A DNA stretch of 36,072 bases from an uncultured Clostridia bacterium (lineage in GTDB: Bacteria > Bacillota > Clostridia > Oscillospirales > Acutalibacteraceae): NCBI GenBank assembly GCA_947631945.1, contig CANRNI010000030.1:1-36072 (forward strand). Direction: 5' to 3'. This document shows positions 31,975 to 36,072 of the stretch, piece by piece (positions within the stretch are counted from its first letter, which is position 1; the number at the start of each line of letters is the position of its first letter). The position numbers and the translations under genes are program-made. The notes beneath the pieces were generated by a model. That model searched no databases. It was not told where the DNA came from and saw only the letters and a list, made by a program, of their open reading frames with translations.

Positions 31975-34008
31975 ATGAAAGGAAGAATACCAAAGCGGCT
32001 GTTTTCTGTTTTTCTTGCGGCGGTAATGCTCATGACCGCTATCATACCGGCTCTTGCGCTGAACAGCGCGGGCTTTGAATATGAAGTGATTTCCGGCAGT
32101 ACGAGCGCGAGAATAACAGGATACACGGGAAACGACGAGAATATCACCGTTCCCGATACTCTTGACGGACGAACTGTAGTGGAAATAGGCGCCGGCGCCT
32201 TTTCGGGCAATTCAAGAATAAAAAGCATTACGATTTCGTCAAACGTTTCAAGAATAATGAACGACGCTTTTAAAAATTGTTCGGCGCTTGAAAGCGCTGT
32301 GATTCCCGCGTCGGTTTCCGCAATAGGACAGTCGGCGTTCGCAGGCTGCGTATCGCTGACTTCCGTTAATATAAACTCTGCTTCAACGGCCGTGGGACAT
32401 TATGCTTTTGAGGGCTGTACGGCGCTTAAAAGTATAACGGTTCCGTCCTCTAAAATCGGAAACGCGGCGTTTAGAAACTGCACTTCTCTCGAGGCTATAA
32501 CGCTTCTTGATTCCGTTCAGTCGGTTGGAAGATATGCTTTTGACGGAACAGCCTGGTTCAATTCGCAGCCGAAAGGACTTCTCACTCTCGGTAAGACCGT
32601 TTATACCTATAACGGCAGCGAAAAAAGCGTCGTTATACCCGACGGTATAAGCTGTATAGCCGATTACGCGTTCAGCGGCAAAAACGTCGAAACCGTAGTT
32701 ATTCCTAACGGAGTTTATTATATTGGCACTTTCGCTTTCTATAACTGCGCTTCAATGAAATATCTTTCCGTTCCGCGCTCTGTGATAAGTATAGGAACAC
32801 AGGCTATAGGCTATAACTCCGAGGGAGTTATTGAGGATTTCACAGTTTATTGCTATGATAATTCTACCGCATATAATTGGAGTAAAAACAATTCCCTTAA
32901 AACGGAGATTATAGACGGCTGTACTCATTCGTTTACGGATTGGGCGGCTGTTGTGGAATCGGATTGCACTAATTCGGGGCTTCGCGAGCGCAGATGCATA
33001 AGATGCAATTATCTTGAACAGGAAGGAACAGAACCTAAGGGACATAGCTGGAGCGGCTGGGTAACGCTGAGCGAGCTGTCCTGTACTGTTGACGGTGTAA
33101 AGCGCAGAACCTGCACACGTTGTTCAGTCACGGAGGACGACGTAACTGCCGCAAAAGGTCATGTATGGGGCGAACCGACGGTTAAAAGCGAACCGACATG
33201 CGAGGAAAACGGAGAAAGTGAGCATATATGTACGGTGTGCGGCACAACCGAAGTATTTGAAACGTCGGCTTTAGGGCATACTTGGAGCGTTAATGACACA
33301 ACGGACGGCGACGGCTGGATAACGGTAAAGGAAGCGTCCTGCGACGAAGCCGGCGAAAAATCGAGAACTTGCTCCGTTTGCGGAAAAACTGTTTCGGAGG
33401 AAATTGCTCCGACGGGTCATAAGGCCGATGAATGGACTGTTTTAAAGGACGCAACGGCAATAACGCCCGGTGAAAAGCAGGGCAAATGTACCGTCTGCGG
33501 TAAGCTGTTTACAGAGGAAATTCCGATTATACACGAAGACCTTCCCGACGACGTAGAAAGCTTGACTCTTGTAAGCGGCGCGTCGGTCAGGTTTGACGAA
33601 TCTAAAAACTTTCTTTACGGAGTACATGAGGGCATGACGGTAAACGAGGTTCTCGTTCAGTTTAAATATCCGAGCCATATCCGCGTCGCTGATTACTCGG
33701 GAAACGAGTATCAAGGCGATCATCTTATAGGAACGGGAATGTGTCTTTTCCTTGTAAGATATGATGAAAAAACACAGATGGACGAATTGATCGACGGCAC
33801 CTGTGTGATTCTTAAGGGCGACGTCAACGGCGACGGAGCAATCGCGGCGGCTGACGCAAGACTTGCTCTGAGAGCGTCGGCGGGGCTTGAAAATCTGAGC
33901 AACCCTTATCGTTTTGCCGCCGATGTTATAAACGACGGCAGTCTGACCGCAGCCGACGCGCGTATGATATTGAGAGATTCGAGCAATCTTGAAACTATAG
34001 TGCAATAA
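31975..34008 (+). CDS. Secreted BspA-type LRR protein with Cys-rich repeats and dockerin
   Basis: 677 aa. A signal peptide (MKGRIPKR, hydrophobic stretch, cleavage near ALA at 29) is followed by BspA-type leucine-rich repeats to about residue 310 (units like GAGAFSGNSRIKSITI and IGQSAFAGCVSLTSV). Residues ~317-517 hold five ~40-aa repeats, each ending in CxxC and most with a Gly-His junction (for example CIRC, CTRC, CTVCG, CSVCG, CTVCG). A linker domain leads to a type I dockerin at ~612-674: GDVNGDGAIAAADARLALR, then DVINDGSLTAADARMILR, the two calcium-binding repeats. It is exported and could dock to a cohesin scaffold or the cell surface. GGGGAG precedes the ATG. Confidence 0.88.
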   Translation: MKGRIPKRLFSVFLAAVMLMTAIIPALALNSAGFEYEVISGSTSARITGYTGNDENITVPDTLDGRTVVEIGAGAFSGNSRIKSITISSNVSRIMNDAFKNCSALESAVIPASVSAIGQSAFAGCVSLTSVNINSASTAVGHYAFEGCTALKSITVPSSKIGNAAFRNCTSLEAITLLDSVQSVGRYAFDGTAWFNSQPKGLLTLGKTVYTYNGSEKSVVIPDGISCIADYAFSGKNVETVVIPNGVYYIGTFAFYNCASMKYLSVPRSVISIGTQAIGYNSEGVIEDFTVYCYDNSTAYNWSKNNSLKTEIIDGCTHSFTDWAAVVESDCTNSGLRERRCIRCNYLEQEGTEPKGHSWSGWVTLSELSCTVDGVKRRTCTRCSVTEDDVTAAKGHVWGEPTVKSEPTCEENGESEHICTVCGTTEVFETSALGHTWSVNDTTDGDGWITVKEASCDEAGEKSRTCSVCGKTVSEEIAPTGHKADEWTVLKDATAITPGEKQGKCTVCGKLFTEEIPIIHEDLPDDVESLTLVSGASVRFDESKNFLYGVHEGMTVNEVLVQFKYPSHIRVADYSGNEYQGDHLIGTGMCLFLVRYDEKTQMDELIDGTCVILKGDVNGDGAIAAADARLALRASAGLENLSNPYRFAADVINDGSLTAADARMILRDSSNLETIVQ

Positions 34009-34185
34009 TAGAGCATAATTTTTCATTCGTCCCGCTATTAAGAAAGCACCGATTAAGGGATCTCCGGTTTAATCGCGGCTAACGCTTTGATGCACAACTT
34101 GTTCATTAAACACCGTCATACCACACAAAATTTACGGCTGAACAATTTATATATCGGATTAAATCAAAGCTTCATTAAAACTTCC
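34009..34185. other. Non-coding stretch with decayed type 2 element ends
   Basis: AGAAAGCACCGATTAA at 34041 resembles a type 2 end and is followed by GATTAA and TTTAATC arms that can form a GC-capped hairpin, perhaps the terminator of the LRR-dockerin gene. ACGGCTGAAC near 34132 and CGGATTAAATC near 34156 also recall type 2 sequence in reverse. Nothing coding is seen. I read it as a badly eroded copy or nested remnants. Confidence 0.35.
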
Positions 34186-34363
34186 GTAAGTTCCCAAACT
34201 AAATGCAACAGTAGCAAAAGTCTTCATTTACAATGAGAAACCGGTTGCAGTAAGTATGAGAAAAGGCAAAAAAAGGATAAAAAGCAACGGAAATAGCAGA
34301 AAAAGGCATAGGGAAAAAGCCCTAGAGGTAAATCTCTCAGACTAAATACAACTATGGTTGCGT

Positions 34364-35724
34364 TTACTTAGAGAAGGAATTTGATAAAAGTTTTGGAGAT
34401 TGGATGACCTCATTAGAGGGAATAAAAGAAATTCCCAAAGCAGATGCCAACATCTCAGAGTAATAAAAAGAAAACATATCATAGGCACTTTTACCGTTGA
34501 ATTGTTTTCTTTTCACGGCGTTAACGTGAGAGAAAATCAGATTGACGGTTTCTTGAGTAAAATTATCAAAAGAAGTTCCGGTTTTAACAATGTCTCTAAA
34601 AAGAGTATGGTTTTTCTCAATTTCAGCTTTCTCATGGGGAGAGTACGGTTCGCAGAAAAACATATGCGATTCGGCGTTGCCGTCGGTATCGTTTTCAAAA
34701 GCAGAAACGATACTGAATTCACCGCCGTCGTCGGTAAGTAAAAGCGGGGCAATATCTCCAAAGTTAAGACAATACCGCATAATTATTGTCGTGCAGATGT
34801 GCCGAAAGATTTTTCATCAGATTGACAAAAGTGACGCAGTAATACTGACGTATTTCAAGGAGCTTTTGGCAAAAATGACGGAAAATATCGGTGCAAAAGC
34901 GTGGCAAAGGCGGCAGCCGCTAATTGTGCGGTATTTCCTTAAAATTGAAAGCCTTTAACTCAGCTTTAAGATTTTTAATTTTATTCGCTGTTTCGGCTGC
35001 TGTTTTTGTTGTCAAGCAATAGTCCGAACATAAAATCGCTGTTTACAAAGTGAACCGTCATAATGACTTTGTCTCCGATTCTGCCAATTACAGTATCCAG
35101 CTGCACAAGAGGTATATCACTGTTATCCTCAACAAAAGTAAGAAAATCGTCAAAAGTACGATCCTCACGTGCCCATTTGAGTACATAATTGCATCCCTTG
35201 GAGTTTCTTTGCTTAAATTTCACTGCTCTTGGCAGATTAGAGTAATATCTTTTTTGAATATGGCGATACACAGTAGCAGTCGATATGGGCAGATTGTTGG
35301 ATTGAATGATGTGGTAGATGTGCTGACCGCGTTTAACCGCATCCGAGATTATTTCCTCGTTGTCATAGAATTCCTGCTTAGTACGAGGGATCCCTTCTCT
35401 AGATTCGACCAAAACCGTCTCATATTCTTTTTGAGCATTTTTTGCCGCATACTTTCTTCTAGGGTAAACACAGTTTGCATGATTCTGTTTTTCACAGCCA
35501 TTGCAGACGAATGGCGCCTTGAGCAGTTTCGGACAGGTTGCTGTTGTTTTGGTAAAAGCACTATTATAATCTTTTGCGTGCAGTTTGACCTCCTTAGATA
35601 TTGTCGTCGGATCTTTGCCGATTCGCATTGCGATTGCCTTAAATGTCATTCTTTTACAAAGACATTCTTGAATCTCAACTCGGTCGTCAAGAGTCATATG
35701 TTTGTTCTTTTTGTCTGATTTCAT
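34364..35724 (-). pseudogene. IS30-family transposase, frameshifted and split
   Basis: The N-terminal part starts at ATG 35724 (AAAGGAG upstream) with a helix-turn-helix (MTLDDRVEIQECLCKRMTFKAIAMRIGKDPTTISKEV) and a cysteine cluster, and includes the first DDE Asp in VQLDTVIGR. The frame ends at 34981 because a T5 run at 35003-35007 (A5 on the coding strand) has one extra base. Removing it gives a continuous frame through LKAELKAFNFNFGDIAPLLLTDDGGEF with the second Asp. Within FNF a TA-flanked element (34767-34939) is inserted. The remainder has the catalytic Glu region in PHEKAEIEKNH and ends at 34364. Two independent lesions make it inactive. Confidence 0.85.
34767..34939 (+). mobile_element. 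TA-flanked non-autonomous element, type 1, inside IS30 transposase
   Basis: 173 bp between TA (34765-34766 and 34940-34941), ends AGACAATACCGC and GCGGTATTTCCT, each with one change from the usual ends. It interrupts the transposase coding sequence; deleting it with one TA restores the reading frame across the junction. Forward orientation. Confidence 0.88.
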
Positions 35725-35767
35725 CTGTTGCGCTCCTTTTATTAAACTAAATTCTACCACTTTTTAT

Positions 35768-35819
35768 TTCCCAAAGTAAATTCCACCCCCAAACTCCACT
35801 GTGGAATTTACTTTGGGAA
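35768..35819. repeat. 19-bp perfect palindrome at IS30 right end
   Basis: TTCCCAAAGTAAATTCCAC (35768-35786) is exactly inverted at 35801-35819 with a 14-nt spacer. The outer arm is the IS end; the inner arm lies ahead of the transposase start. It may be a transposase-binding pair or may shield the gene from read-through. Confidence 0.75.
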
Positions 35820-35858
35820 CTTACTATCGTAAAAAAAAATAAAAAAGTAAAAAAACTC

Positions 35859-35887
35859 TTGACAAAACGATGCGGGTAGTATATAAT
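35859..35887 (+). promoter_or_regulatory. tRNA-Gln promoter
   Basis: TTGACA (35859-35864), 17-nt spacer, TATAAT (35882-35887), 12 nt before the tRNA. The IS30 right end lies 34 nt upstream of the -35 box, so the promoter was spared. Confidence 0.8.
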
Positions 35888-35899
35888 ATTGCTCGTGTT

Positions 35900-35973
35900 A
35901 GAGGAATGGTGTAACGGTAGCACGACAGACTCTGACTCTGTTTGTTGGGGTTCGAATCCCTATTCCTCTGCCA
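35900..35973 (+). tRNA. tRNA-Gln (anticodon CTG)
   Basis: 74 nt including an encoded CCA. The acceptor stem AGAGGAA pairs with TTCCTCT; the D-arm contains GTGTAACGGTAGCAC; the anticodon stem ACAGA/TCTGT encloses loop CTCTGAC with anticodon CTG (reads CAG); the T-arm is GGGTTCGAATCCC. All helices pair without mismatch. A consensus promoter precedes it and a terminator follows, so it is a single-gene transcript. Confidence 0.95.
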
Positions 35974-35974
35974 T

Positions 35975-36000
35975 CTGTTTGTCCCCCAAATGACAAACAG
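35975..36000 (+). other. Hairpin directly after tRNA-Gln
   Basis: CTGTTTGTC (35975-35983) pairs with GACAAACAG (35992-36000), 9 bp around an 8-nt loop, starting 1 nt after the CCA. It lies before the terminator and could guide 3' processing of the tRNA precursor. Confidence 0.6.
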
Positions 36001-36003
36001 TCG

Positions 36004-36031
36004 AAAAAACCTTGATTTATCAAGGTTTTTT
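36004..36031 (+). terminator. tRNA-Gln terminator
   Basis: AAAAAACCTTGAT is inverted as ATCAAGGTTTTTT, a strong stem ending in six T, followed by a further T run at 36036-36041. Confidence 0.85.
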
Positions 36032-36072
36032 CTGCTTTTTTAAGGCAAAAATGAGGGTCGTGTCCCATGATG

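Larger units (their letters stand above)
34186..35824 (-). mobile_element. IS30-family insertion sequence, inactivated
   Basis: The ends share GTAAGTTCCCAAA followed by C or G, then TAAAT, in inverted orientation: left at 34186-34208, right as the inverse of 35802-35824. Inside are a single minus-strand transposase pseudogene and subterminal palindromes at both ends (34342-34371 and 35768-35819). The total is 1639 bp, or about 1.46 kb without the nested 173-bp element. No target duplication is evident, so the exact borders are provisional. Confidence 0.7.

Noticed and set aside
35825-35973. tRNA-Gln as an integration site for the adjacent IS30
   Set aside because: The IS end lies upstream of the tRNA promoter, no duplicated tRNA fragment is present, and no integrase is nearby.

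Overview
The window looks like chromosomal DNA from an anaerobic Gram-positive Clostridia-class bacterium, most likely an Oscillospiraceae/Ruminococcaceae-type gut organism. This rests on indolepyruvate:ferredoxin oxidoreductase (iorAB), a secreted BspA-type leucine-rich protein ending in a type I dockerin, a BceAB-type ABC exporter, strong AGGAGG-type ribosome binding sites and many TTGACA-17-TATAAT promoters. The assignment is an inference; no rRNA or marker phylogeny is available here.

Layout. 488-4402 (+): iorA-iorB and glpK. 4551-10438 (-): a 56-aa small ORF, then ogt, citrate synthase, tatD, metG and an S26-type peptidase. 10631-13281 (+): an NhaC-family antiporter with an unusual secreted Cys-rich head, overlapping a glycerophosphodiesterase. 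13627-15448 (+): both subunits of an aconitase-X enzyme. 15683-16045: an IS1-like transposase remnant. 16074-16847 (+): a xylose-isomerase-like TIM-barrel protein. 17038-19774 (-): a tandem-domain class II aldolase and a class III aminotransferase. 19939-20867 (+): a TSCPD protein and an MTA/SAH nucleosidase. 21182-22117 (-): cysK with a leader ORF. 22823-25124 (+): tcdA and alaA. 25386-28161 (+): BceA/BceB-like exporter. 28343-31761 (+): TtcA-like protein, apgM-like protein, metY. 31975-34008 (+): LRR-dockerin protein. 34186-35824: a wrecked IS30-family element. 35900-35973 (+): tRNA-Gln.

Metabolic themes are sulfur amino acids (cysK, metY, mtnN, perhaps the ApgM-like protein), 2-oxoacid/amino acid chemistry (iorAB, alaA, citrate synthase) and tRNA modification or charging (metG, tcdA, TtcA-like, tRNA-Gln).

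The most striking feature is a family of short non-autonomous elements. Eight near-full-length copies are present, seven of about 173 bp and one of 278 bp. Seven have a TA dinucleotide on at least one side. They come in two kinds with different terminal inverted repeats but the same internal core. One supplies the end of tatD, two bracket tcdA in inverted orientation, and one has split the IS30 transposase gene. A separate 116-bp repeat with three successive hairpins occurs twice.
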